Shown: piece by piece, positions 12,849 through 23,239 of the stretch
Numbering within the stretch: the stretch's first letter is position 1
How the letters are laid out: each line of letters opens with the position of its first letter
NCBI GenBank assembly: GCA_900618425.1
Contig: UZAN01039453.1
Location: 11,452-75,451, forward strand
Origin: Echinostoma caproni
Taxonomy: Eukaryota; Platyhelminthes; Trematoda; Plagiorchiida; Echinostomatidae
Length of the DNA stretch: 64,000 nucleotides
Direction: 5' to 3'
Translations under genes and position numbers: made by a program
The notes under the pieces: model-generated
The model's database searches: none
What the model was told of the DNA's origin: nothing
What the model saw: the letters and a program-made list of their open reading frames with translations, nothing else

Positions 12849-13376
12849 ATGAATTCTACTCCACTAGAATCCCTGGATCTTAACTGCAGTGCACGCGATA
12901 TCGAGGATTATTTTGACCGTTTTGAGATTTGATGGTTGATTCGTTCAAAGTCCGACGAGGAAAACAAATCCGCTTTCTTTTTGGATGCTGGCGGTAAAAA
13001 TGTTTACACACTGATCAAAAACTTGACTTTCCCTTCTCTACCTGTTTTTTACCATATGAGGATTTAAAATCCCTCATTCTACAGCATGTGAAGCCAACGA
13101 ACTTTGGAGCTTCGAAAAGGGTAAACGTTTATTCAATGACAGCGTAAATACTGTTTTGCAAAATGGTTTTCTAAAGCTACCCAATCCTACGTTCAATGAT
13201 GTGCAGGCCCATTGTGATTAATATCAGGACATTCCAGATTCACATGTTGATTTCATTATGCTTCATTTCAGAAGTGTGGCAAAACTGGCCATATTCAATC
13301 TATGTCGCAGTACCAAAACTTGTCGTTTAATTTAATCCAACGACACAGAAGTGAGTGACATGGACAATCATTTTTC
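12849..13376 (+). pseudogene. gag remnant with degenerate zinc knuckle
   Basis: An ATG at 12849 opens a frame (MNSTPLESLDLNC...) that stops after about 27 codons. Similar reading continues in shifted frames (EENKSAFFLDAGG, about 12955-13000). Near 13268-13308 the frame reads QKCGKTGHIQSM, a CCHC zinc-knuckle remnant. Its first cysteine is replaced by phenylalanine, and the last is lost through an apparent one-base frameshift (TGTCGC lies in the next frame). Gag would package element RNA. This copy cannot make it. Confidence 0.7.
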
Positions 13377-14607
13377 TTGTTTATCTTTGACAAAACCCCC
13401 TTTTCCGATTACATTCGTGAACAACTATTCAGTTCTACTGGTAACTCGCTTCGTTTCATTTTGGACAGTGGTAGTATGGAGTCTCTAATTTCTGTTCATT
13501 ATTTAAAACGGTTTACTCCAGAGGCTAAACTCCAGCCGTCCACTTTCACCATAAATGACATCACTGGACACCCATTACTTGCTGTTGTTTTTTGTGAGAT
13601 TTCAGTCAGTGATGAACATTCTAAAAGTGCTATCTGCACATTCATCGTAACCAAGTCTGGCCCCTCCATACTAGTCTTGAAAGCTATGCAAGCATTAAAT
13701 ACCAATGTTTCTTTGTTAATCTCCATCGATACTGAAAATGAGCTGAAAGATTTGATTATTAGATGCTCAAAGGCCAGTGGTGGCAAGAAAACTCCCCCGG
13801 TGAAATTACCAATTAATGGCGATCCGGTTTTTATGAAACGCCGAGTTATTACACATGGCCTTCGTGAATCTGTCACTAATGTATTGAACAACTTGTGTTC
13901 CAAAGATGTTATAGAGAAGCTGGCTTCTTTAGCATGGGGTACATCAATCGTCACACCACTCAAGTCGGATAGCAAGACCAGCAGAATATGCGGCGACTAC
14001 CGAATCACCTTAAATCTAAGGCTGTCAAAGTATACATGTACAACAGTTGAACCAGAGGACATTCTGAATAAGTTGACTGATTTGACGGTCTTTTCTAAGA
14101 ATGACTTGAAAGATGCTTATTTACAAATTCCGTTGGACGAAACCTCATCCAACTTGACCCTTATTAATACCCTTTTGGGTCTATACAGATAAAAAATTTT
14201 CCCGTTTGGTTTATCCATTTCTCCTACCGTATTCCAACAAGTTACGAATGACATTATTAGTGGTATGTCTGGTGTTGAAGTATATCAAGGTGACATTATT
14301 GTTCATGCTCCTGAAAAGTTCACTCAAGAGGAACGATTGCTTGAACTCTTTTGTAGGTTTTCTGATAAGAATGTTGCTGTTAATCCTCAGAAATGTTTAT
14401 TTCCTGTCTCTCATTTTGAATGTCTTGGATACTTAGTTGATGGTAAAGGATAAAAACCTGACCCGAACCGTCTATTTTCTCTAACAAAAGCCAAATCACC
14501 ATCGAACATACACGAACTCAAATCACTGATTGGAACCCTACAGTATTACTCTAGATTTATCCCTAATTTGTCAGAAAGCTTCACCTCTATTTCTACTCTC
14601 ATGTTCT
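13377..14607 (+). pseudogene. Protease and reverse transcriptase region of the gypsy pol
   Basis: The longest clean frame of the window (271 codons) starts here. FILDSGS at residues 27-33 is the retropepsin active site, with D30 encoded at 13464. Reverse transcriptase follows: DVIEKLASLAWGTSIVTPLK (about residues 178-197), a GDYRITLN box, and FSKNDLKDAYLQIPL with the first catalytic aspartate. A TAA at 14190-14192 interrupts, then the same frame resumes with FPFGLSISPTVFQQ and the catalytic box. That box reads YQGD (14283-14294) instead of YxDD, so a catalytic aspartate is lost. A second TAA lies at 14451, and the frame then continues through the IGTLQYYSRFIPN connection until 14607. The minus-strand frame at 13499-13975 is its antisense shadow. 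Confidence 0.88.
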
Positions 14608-14711
14608 GACAAATGTGTTTGAACTGATGTTTGTGAACAGTGCTTATGTGGACTGCTGAAGTTTCTACAGACTGAAGCTCTAATTCATCCATTCAATCCC
14701 GAAATTCATTC

Positions 14712-15475
14712 CACTGTTATTATTGATACATCATCTGATGGTATTGACGCCATTTCTCAATGGAATGTATGCTTTTGTTGTCATTAACTCCTTCTCTAAG
14801 TGGTCAGAGGTATTTTTCACTAGTTCACCCTCACCATTGATGCTTTATTTAAAGTCTTCAGTCTGGAGGATATTCCTACTCTACTTATTACTGATAATGG
14901 CAGTCAGTTCTCCGTGGAGTGTTTCAGACTGGATGAAGAACATTGACTGCCAACATTTGTCTACTGCTCCTAGACATTCCTGCTATTATGGACAATCAGA
15001 GAATTTTGTGGACTTTAAAGAGGTGTTGATCGTTTTATTTTACAATATCGTAATTCTGTTCATTCATCAACTAAAGAAACACCTGCTAAACTTTCAAAAG
15101 GCGGAAATTTCAGATCCAATTTATTGTGTATGAAGTCTTCTTAAGGAATTATCCTAAAGTCTTTAGGTCGAAGAATGCTTCAACCACTCGACAAGGATGA
15201 TTTGTCTATACACAGAAGACATATGGATCAAATTTGTTTTGACAATCCGAATCAGTTTGTTCCATTTCATGATGAAAATTCCGAGTCTAATAATGTTTCT
15301 TTAAGTACTGAGCAACTTGATACAACTGATGAACAGAATGTTGAACAACAAGCTACTACAGAAGAATCACCTGTGAATGAACGAACCCTACGAAGGTCTG
15401 AGCGACTAAGTACGAAGCCACGACTGGATTACAGAAATCCTGTGGCCAATTCAAGGTGCGGTCAGTGTGCTGTGT
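14712..15475 (+). pseudogene. RNase H trace fused to integrase core and C-terminal fragment
   Basis: STVIIDTSSDGIDAIS (14712-14757) is the start of RNase H with its first aspartate. Within a few codons the sequence becomes integrase core in another frame: FVVINSFSKWSEVFF (about 14770-14815), then LITDNGSQFS (about 14888-14915) carrying the second acidic position of the DDE triad. The rest of RNase H and the integrase zinc region are absent, so a deletion of more than a kilobase is inferred at about 14755. The end (15175-15477) is an open frame rich in acidic and basic residues with RRSERLSTKPR, the usual tail of this pol. It stops inside the 3' LTR at 15477. Confidence 0.8.
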
Positions 15476-15641
15476 GACACTGACATAGAAACATTCTTTA
15501 TACACTTTAAATGCATTGAATATGCATGGTATACGATTCGAATAAAGTAAGTGTGCTACTTGATTCGAAGTTGTTTTATTCCGGTGATTGGTATTGTGCG
15601 AATTCTGGAGCTCCATTTCGAATACTATTCCCAGTACTACA
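15473..15641 (+). repeat. 3' LTR (169 bp)
   Basis: Starts TGTGACACTGACA and ends CAGTACTACA. Same length as the 5' LTR. No convincing polypurine tract lies just upstream (the sequence there is CAAGGTGCGGTCAGTG). Confidence 0.9.
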
Positions 15642-17221
15642 CTTAAGTTTTCACTTAATTTTAGAAAACCGAAAATTCTGCAAAAAGCTAGACCACCGTG
15701 CAGACGTTCATTTAATGAGTATCAACAATTATGAGAAACTACTTTTTGAGGTTCCTGCGTTGCATAAGCCGCACATAACTTGATTATTTCAAAGCATGCA
15801 ACAGATGAGATTGATTTATTCGTACAATGTACACTAGTATATATATATATATATATATAAGGCAGTTGTAGTGTAGTCACGGATCTTGAATAGTCTATTT
15901 TTCAAAATTCCCGGTCTAATGGGATCTGTGTGAAAAACACGAAAATCCTGATTCATCATATGCAGATCCATATAGTAAGAACACTATTAAAACATACGGG
16001 GAAGAACTTTTGTGAACAGAACCAGAAGCCGACTGCGGTTAGTGATACGTTAAACAAAGTTTTGCTATCGGCAAATTTCCTTTTTCTATAAAATTAACCG
16101 GGTCACCACATCGTATTTGTAACTATAGTGCAGACGTCCACTTCAACCATTATGTTTTGCTAATTCTGAAACAACTCAGCGAATGATGGGACTTCGTTAC
16201 ATGGAAAGTGTCAAACGTTTGTTGGGTTTATCAAAATTATAAGGCAAGTTACATCAACATTCGGGTAAACGGCAACATAATCGTTTGCAATAACAGTCGA
16301 GATGAAAGTCACACTTTAGTTAGGGTATACATCAGCACAGACGAAATAGAAAGACAACTCAACCAGATGAGCTCATTTGTCACGGGCTTGCTGCTAATGG
16401 ACAGTTTACAATTATGCAACTGGACTTATTCGTTTTGTTACCAGTGGACCAACCGTCCTTCGATTTTTCCATTCTCAGCGCATACAGTCAACATCCAAGC
16501 TGGTTTTGGTGCTGCTGTGGTGCTGTTGCTGCTATGCAAAAAATAAATTTAACACCGGTTTCATCCCATTTTTAGTTTGCGTCAATAAACCGAGAATGAT
16601 TTGTCCATTGCTACAATCATCTGTCTTCTTTCATCTTTTGTAAACTGACTATTGTTTGCAATAAAAAGTAACTTCCAGAAACATATGCAATATTTATTTT
16701 GTCGGCAACAAAAATTACATCAATGGAAAATGTTTTTGCCCACTTTTTCAACACGAAGGTTACTTTGAAACTGACGGAATTGGTACGCTAGCTTTTGAGG
16801 CGATCACCACACTGATATCTTGTAAAAAAGACCGCTACATCGGCATTTGTCCATATATTATCGAAATTGTCACTTTTTCTTTTCCTGACGAAAGCTCACT
16901 ACTGTTATTTCGCTGTATACTATGTACATGGGCGATTCCTCCAGCTGATCGATCTGGATAAAATATACCTCTGAGAGACAAATCGGCAACGATAACATTT
17001 ACAAGATGAAACGTTCAACAAAGTGACTGATCAACTGTTTCTTTGCTTAGGTTTCTGTGCCGCGATTTGTAAATATTTGTCAGCTATGACAAGATACCAC
17101 TCAGGTGCCTACGGTGTGGTGGTGTTAGTGTTGGTGGCATTTGAACATGTCCTCTGAGTCGATAGTTTACTAACCTCAACCGCTTGACGACCACCACTCA
17201 CTTCGTTCTACATCCTTTACA
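15642..17221. other. Mostly unassigned; simple repeat and a possible broken exon
   Basis: A TA microsatellite occupies 15838-15859. The plus-strand frame through 16090-16546 contains one TGA (about 16184) and ends in a hydrophobic tail (FGAAVVLLLLCKK) like a GPI-anchor signal, with several cysteines and one NWT sequon. It could be a broken exon of a surface protein but could also be chance. GTGCAGACGTYCAYTT occurs at 15699-15714 and again at 16128-16143. Confidence 0.35.
15838..15859. repeat. (TA)n microsatellite
   Basis: Eleven TA units directly visible. Confidence 0.95.
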
Positions 17222-17422
17222 GGTTCACATGATTTGCAAATTTCCGTTTTCCTACCTAGTTCCCCTAGACGTGTTAAACTGAACTGCTTACGCCGAGGAA
17301 GGTTTCCTACCTTGGCTGCGCACATGCGGGCTTTGCTCCCTGCTGGTCTTCCGCTCGCTATTGAGGCTCGATCACAAATGAACAAACATACCTATAGGGA
17401 GGGAGAGCTACTGACAACGTAA
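17222..17422 (+). CDS. Candidate host exon, unknown protein (3' coding exon)
   Basis: A pyrimidine-rich acceptor (TTCTACATCCTTTACAG) ends at 17221. The frame that follows (2 nt, then 66 codons including the stop) is open to TAA at 17420-17422. It is markedly richer in GC than its surroundings and in charged residues, with basic stretches PSSPRRVKLNCLRRGRFP and a tail REGELLTT. I recognise no family. No AATAAA lies close behind the stop. Open length alone is not significant here; the acceptor and the base composition shift are the support. It may belong to the same transcript as the candidate exon at 18.5 kb, but this one ends in a stop. Confidence 0.28.
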   Translation, partial: GSHDLQISVFLPSSPRRVKLNCLRRGRFPTLAAHMRALLPAGLPLAIEARSQMNKHTYREGELLTT

Positions 17423-18512
17423 ACAACCTAGATATGCCATGGGATTTTGGCTTTGTATTACTTAAACAGATGACCATTCCATTTCCGCTTACCCCACCCC
17501 CATCATCCAAGAGTCCCATTTTTACCATGATGTGTGCTAACGTTGGACCATTCAGCTACCACTCCAAGGCTTGGTAAGTGCAAGTGTTCTGAGGTACAAC
17601 TCACACTTGCTAGTGATTTGCACGTATCGAGAAAACGTGAGCACATTCCAGGACTTGTGGCTTAGTATACTGTTCTGTAATACGTGCTTTTAAGTACTAG
17701 GAAAAACCGATTGTGATATTTGTGACAGAACAAAACGATTCGATGAAAATTACGTTAACACCTTTGCTTTTTCTTCCCATCATTTGTGAGGAATATGCTG
17801 TTTATTCAAAGCACAGTTGACATAGACAGTATCACATAGTCTTTCTGTTTCGACTATTTGTCAATCTATTATGAAGCTATCAGCTTCACACTAAATCAGT
17901 GCACTCAGGATTTAGCAATTTTACAGTTTCAAGTGGTAGTTTATCCTTAACTGTTTAATTTACCTCTCTGAACGTTTTCTAACTCATTTTCCGAATTTCT
18001 GACCCAAATATTTTAAATTCAGTCGTAATTCAAGAATGACCATTGCTAGGATTATACGGGGTCCACCATGACCTAAAATGGTTCCGACTATGACCGCGTC
18101 ACAAAATTAAGGCACAGATGACGAGCAAGACTTAGATACGCAAATTAATCCTTACTTGTTAGCAAACGGCATTCGAGATAAATCGTACGATCGAAAATAA
18201 TGGAAACATCTATTACTGATCGGTACGTTGACTTCTTCAATATAGACCAATCGCCCATTTCTCGCTATGCTATTTCCGAATGCTTTTCTGATAAAAAATG
18301 TGTACCGCAGTGTCTGTAAAAATCTATTCGTTCGTTTATCTTTTTATTATGGTCACCGGTATTTACTGAAATCGGTCGATACATTGATTATGCCAGCATT
18401 GGTCGGTATTAAGGCCACCGTCGCTAGTCATGACCTCAGTGACTATGTAAGCTCAACATGTGATTTGAGGAGAAATGCATCACATAAACACAGTCAGAGG
18501 TGTGTTAGACCC
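17423..18512. other. Unassigned DNA
   Basis: No gene or repeat recognised. A frame at 18267-18623 overlaps the next candidate exon in another phase and is not called. Confidence 0.5.
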
Positions 18513-19349
18513 AGGTCAAGAACATCTTGGCCAGTGACCTGCACAATTCCGTTAGTGATTATCTTTCAGCATATGCACCGTTGCGACAGTGGGGTGGCCG
18601 TTTTCCATCGCCTGGCAACCTAACATCGTACCCAACCCTCCTTACAAGTGATTGTTGTTCACTTGTTCGCACAGCTGCGTTCGNNNNNNNNNNNNNNNNN
18701 NNNNNNNNNNNNNNNNNNNNNNNNNNNNNNNNNNNNNNNNNNNNNNNNNNNNNNNNNNNNNNNNNNNNNNNNNNNNNNNNNNNNNNNNNNNNNNNNNNNN
18801 NNNNNNNNNNNNNNNNNNNNNNNNNNNNNNNNNNNNNNNNNNNNNNNNNNNNNNNNNNNNNNNNNNNNNNNNNNNNNNNNNNNNNNNNNNNNNNNNNNNN
18901 NNNNNNNNNNNNNNNNNNNNNNNNNNNNNNNNNNNNNNNNNNNNNNNNNNNNNNNNNNNNNNNNNNNNNNNNNNNNNNNNNNNNNNNNNNNNNNNNNNNN
19001 NNNNNNNNNNNNNNNNNNNNNNNNNNNNNNNNNNNNNNNNNNNNNNNNNNNNNNNNNNNNNNNNNNNNNNNNNNNNNNNNNNNNNNNNNNNNNNNNNNNN
19101 NNNNNNNNNNNNNNNNNNNNNNNNNNNNNNNNNNNNNNNNNNNNNNNNNNNNNNNNNNNNNNNNNNNNNNNNNNNNNNNNNNNNNNNNNNNNNNNNNNNN
19201 NNNNNNNNNNNNNNNNNNNNNNNNNNNNNNNNNNNNNNNNNNNNNNNNNNNNNNNNNNNNNNNNNNNNNNNNNNNNNACAAGTGATTGTTGTTCACTTGT
19301 TCGCACAGCTGCGTTCGTGCGACAGAGCCCATGGATCAACTGAATTTCA
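18513..19349 (+). CDS. Candidate host exon split by a probably spurious scaffold gap
   Basis: After a TAG at about 18509-18511 and acceptor-like AG sites, a frame opens (about 68 codons once the gap is discounted) and runs to the left gap edge at 18683. The sequence right of the gap (19278 onward) begins with an exact repeat of the last 40 bases before it. If the two copies are the same DNA, the frame runs on in phase for about ten more codons (FVRQSPWIN) to TGA at about 19341. The product is rich in serine, tyrosine and proline (VSDYLSAYAPLRQWGGRFP). I recognise no family. Confidence is limited by length. Confidence 0.25.
18684..19277. other. Scaffold gap (594 N) flanked by a 40-bp exact duplication
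   Basis: Bases 18644-18683 and 19278-19317 are identical (ACAAGTGATTGTTG...GCTGCGTTCG). Contig ends that overlap but were not merged produce this pattern, so the N-run probably contains no real sequence. Confidence 0.85.
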
Positions 19350-20529
19350 TTCCCCTCAACGAAACTGATCTTATGGTCACAAACATAGACGTGGTTTTGG
19401 TGACCACAGCAAAATTTAAGTGACCACGAAAATTGAATGAAACAATTATTGGCGGAATCCGGCGTTGCATCTGAGCTGGCCAATGCCCGATTGCCACGTA
19501 TGTGGTTGGTTTGGGTTTTCATGGGTGATAAATAGCAGACGATTGACTACTTGATAGACTCCTCGACTAAAAGCGAGACAAACTGAAATGATACGTGAAC
19601 GTTTCAGTAAGATGCCATAGAAACTTGGTTGGCCAAAGATAAAAGACTTTTCTTTAATCCACATGTTACGTGCGAGCTGTTGGTAAATTTAAGAGTCGGT
19701 CGAGTTGGATGCTGGCGTCATCTGGTTTTGCGATATTATCCAGGATATCAGTGTTGAACTATAACAATATTGCCTGTTTTCGGGGATGAATCAACAGATT
19801 TTCGGAAATCAAATAACCACCTCAGTTTTTGAGGTACTCCTATGTGCTTAAAACTTGAACCGCACAGTGGATTAGATAGGTTCATCTCCCTTTGTGTATG
19901 AGGGATTCATGATGAGTAAGAGGCAACGTTTAGGTACTCAGAATAGCACAACATCGGGATTAGGGGAATCACAGTCAGAAAACGATGACCAGTGTCGCTC
20001 CAAAGTGCTATTACCTACACCAGGAACATAAACTCCTTGGGAAACATCCTTATCTTCATACTGACACACTCCTGCACTTCGGTATATGAACAGTGTGATT
20101 CGGGAAACGCCTGGCCAAGATGTGAATAATGAGATTAGCCATGCCTGCTTATTTCGTTTATTGCGCTTTTGGTTGTATCCAAACACAAATAAGCACAAAT
20201 TGGGCTCTTGGTTCATTTGTTTCTGCAATAAGCTGTAACTCCTCCAAACGGTATGATTTCCATTTCAGCCACACAGTAGGTTAATACATAAGAATAAATG
20301 GGCATTTGGCTCGATTACTTAGTTATATCGTCGTGTATAGACCAAATAAAGCTTGAAATGAAACGCCGGTAGATACCGCCATACTGTTTTGACCTGTAGG
20401 GATCTCATCATCCGCAATGAAACCCAATCGTTCTAAGTCAGGCTGGAACAAAATGAAGAGCGATCTGATCAGCAGTTTGATGGCCAATTTTTCTAGCATG
20501 CTTCTTTTATGTATATACAAAATCTCACC
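19350..20529. other. Unassigned DNA
   Basis: No gene recognised. Open frames on the minus strand (19446-19664, 19938-20228) lack any motif or splice support. Confidence 0.5.
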
Positions 20530-21468
20530 ATTCGCAGAAACTTTGTTGCCCATAAGTATGCCAATGATATTATGATCGGTTGCCCATCCCCTATTTCAGG
20601 CAGTTTCCGACCCCGCCAGCACAGTCTCAGCGGACTTCATGATTGGTCTGTGACCCGACCTCTTGTACTTAACATCAGTAAGTGCACTGAAGTTCCATTT
20701 AGTCTTAAAACTGGTCCCCGTTGTCTATCATTAGATAATAATCTCCCTGATCTTAGAATTAACAATCAAAGCATTTTCAAATCTGTATCTGTTAAATACC
20801 TCTGTGTCACCTTAACCTATAACCTGGCCTGATCTGCTCATGTCATCAAGATTTTCACAAAAGTTTGAAAACTGTCCTTCTATGCTTACAGGCTCAGGAA
20901 ACTAGCCGTACCACATAATCTTACTTTTAAATCCGTGATCACTTCTATTCTTTCACACTGACTATACTGCTCCCCTGATTTTTATCTCTGGACTGAAAGA
21001 AAAAGACTTCGCTTGAGTTTGGAAATCCCTCAAACTTTTGTCCCACTACAGTGAAGTTGATAGAATGGTTTGAGCTGATTTCTCTATTTCCAAGCTACTT
21101 GACGCTTGTGATATATTCATAGACAGGATAACACGTGATCAAGGGCACTGTCTGCATGAAAATATCGCGAAAGCTCCATCAAATTCCCGAACTCGCTCCA
21201 AATATCAACTCCTTCCTGCGCGTACTTTCACATATAGGAACAGTGTAATTCCATACCTTGCTCAGTTACTGGGTAACGGTCAGAATATTCTCACCCACTT
21301 CAGGGACAATCTCTTGCACTAATTTTTCTCTCATTTACTAAAGTGTAGAATTTCTTTCATTTTCTTTTTGTTTGCAATTGTTTCTATTTCTGCACTGTAA
21401 AAATCGTAAATTGCTGAAAATTCACCCTGTGGGTGCATAAAGCTTTTTTGACCAGACTTGACTTGACA
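20530..21468 (+). mobile_element. 3' half of a CR1-like LINE, decayed
   Basis: The frame at 20560-20830 reads FVAHKYANDIMIGCP, a reverse transcriptase YADD box mutated to YAND, followed by a thumb-type segment (VLNISKCTEVPFSLKTG). After a stop it continues as SAHVIKIFTK, FYAYRLRKLAVPHNLTFKSV and, in shifted frames, DRITRDQGHCLHENI and PARTFTYRNSVIPYLAQLL, ending near 21320. This is the usual C-terminal region of CR1/jockey ORF2. The 3' end carries the hairpin CACCC/GGGTG (21423-21435) and a CTTGA tail, as in the LINE at 9.2 kb, so the two are related families. It is 5' truncated near 20500 and inactive. Confidence 0.8.
21423..21468 (+). repeat. LINE 3' hairpin and CTTGA tail
   Basis: CACCC-TGT-GGGTG (21423-21435) is followed by CATAAAGCTTTTTTGACC and ACTTGACTTGA. 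Compared with CACCT-AGAG-AGGTG at 9192-9205 the closing pair differs by a compensatory change, C-G here and T-A there. Confidence 0.75.
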
Positions 21469-23239
21469 AACGTATCCCAACAGGGACGAAGTAACTGCCA
21501 ATGCTTGTTCTTAACCACTGGAAAACGGGGTAAGAATATTTGTAAAAGGTTTTGTTTGCAAAATAAATGCATTAGAAATTTAAAATTGATGGAACCGTAT
21601 AAGTTTAATAGACTGTCATCAATCGAAATAGTTCAGTGGATTTGACAATGTTTGAATGTAGGCCCGAAAAATACTTAAGCAATATCTTTGTCAGTCATTT
21701 CCTAAAAATCAGACAACAATTCTTGAGTATGGATAATTCCCACTGCAAGAAAAGATATGGTTATTTTCATTTTTAGGATTGTCTATCATGCTTAACGCGT
21801 TCTGGTTATAATTGCCTGTCAAACGGCTGTCTTTTATTAGTACTCGAAGATTTTCCTTGGTCTTTAATGCCACGGAATTAATTGGATCTCATCGTATCGT
21901 TCATATGTCGCCAGGAGTTTGAATACAGTGGAACTGGATCGTCAGATAGCCTAAACATATCAAGGCCAAATGAGACATGCCATCAAAAGCCACGTGATAC
22001 TAGGTTGCACTTGTCCTGTGGGATGCACACGCACACCGAGCTTGAACAGATACTTGTGCATTTTCCCAGTCATGCTAAACTCGTTTATAAATGAGACAAT
22101 TTGATTACAGGATTAGTACAAAAGGCATTGGACTTCAGCTTACTCGGTCACTGAGCACCAGCACAATTCCAAGCGATAATCCATCAAACTGAGAAGTAAT
22201 CATGTGTTATACTGATGCTCGTTTTTCTACTAATTTTGGAGAGAGCGATTTTGTCGTGCAGCGTCCATCAGCCCATGCATGGTCCCTTTCCTCTCTCTCT
22301 CAAACTGTCACAGATTTTAATGATTGGGAAAAACAGTGTGGAAATCGGACAAGCCACACACGGTACCAAAACGATTAGTTTGTTTCATGAGAGGTCATCC
22401 AGAATTTAACTGGTTAAAATGTAGGTTTAATACTGAGCGTAATTATGTATTGTTTCATGGTACATGCTCGTCCAACACCTGGACTGATTCACACATAATC
22501 TGATCAAAAACGTAAAAATGAACCGTCAAAGCTGAACCGCTTTTTTTAGATCAACTTTATTGAACGTCATAAATTAAGGTTGAATCAAGCACCACACAGT
22601 GGGTCGATATTATAGCAACTTCAAGATGCCGCAAAATATCACTGCGGGCGGCTCATTGAGTTACAAAACAATGCTACTAAATGAATTATTTCAGCTGGTC
22701 CGAATCGGGTGAACAATGTAGCTAAAATGTCTTCTGGCTGGCTCTGCAGGAATTGCACAAACGAGCAAACGTACTTGTGAAGAGCACCTGGAAACATACA
22801 GGCAAGAATCCCGTGATTGTCAATTCAGGGCCGGTGCCATGGGAATAAAAGTACTTGTAGAAGATTGATTCAACTAATACAAGAGGGATCAATAATATAT
22901 AGAGGCTTCTTCGAGTACGTTGAATTAGCTTATCAGTAGTATAAAAGTATTCGGAACACAACTTCATGTGAACAATTGTTTTCAATAACTCATAATCATG
23001 CCGTTACACTTTATGGGAGAGGATAAAACCTAGGGTTTCGAGGTTAACGTTAGGATGTGAGGAATCCATCATTTTATGTATATGCGTGTGTTACACACCA
23101 GAATTGCAGATCTGTGCTTACGGGGTTTTCGCCTGTCACATTGGTCGTGGAATCCCGTTCTGGAGAGGGGTGTGAAAATGTGTGAGGGTACGGACGAAAG
23201 GTGGATTTCTGAACCTAGGGGAGTTAGAGAGCATGAATA
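21469..23239. other. Unassigned DNA with weak exon candidates
   Basis: Two plus-strand frames look mildly coding but are within chance expectation. One spans 21915-22094, behind an acceptor-like ATGTCGCCAG, with LNISRPNETC and two sequons. The other runs from an ATG at 22202 to TAG at 22376-22378. Neither has a donor or a partner exon in phase. No repeat is recognised. Confidence 0.35.

Larger units (their letters stand above)
12652..15641 (+). mobile_element. Ty3/gypsy LTR retrotransposon (CsRn1/Boudicca-like), decayed and internally deleted
   Basis: Two 169-bp direct repeats (12652-12820 and 15473-15641) bound a 2.65-kb interior holding, in order, a gag remnant, protease, reverse transcriptase, a trace of RNase H, an integrase fragment and a basic C-terminus. 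By hand alignment the LTRs differ at about 22 of 169 positions (about 13 percent), which points to an old insertion. The 5-bp flanks (CGATG and CTTAA) do not match, so no target duplication is visible. The interior is well short of the usual 4-5 kb for this group because most of RNase H and the start of integrase are missing near 14750. Stops and frameshifts are present throughout. The CsRn1/Boudicca comparison is from general knowledge of trematode gypsy elements, not from an alignment. Confidence 0.88.

Noticed and set aside
13499..13975. 158-codon minus-strand frame
   Set aside because: Exactly antisense to the gypsy protease/reverse transcriptase frame, which carries clear motifs.
18527..19522. 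Long open frames through the N-run at 18684-19277 on both strands
   Set aside because: They are open only because N codons are not read as stops. Only the flanking real sequence was used.
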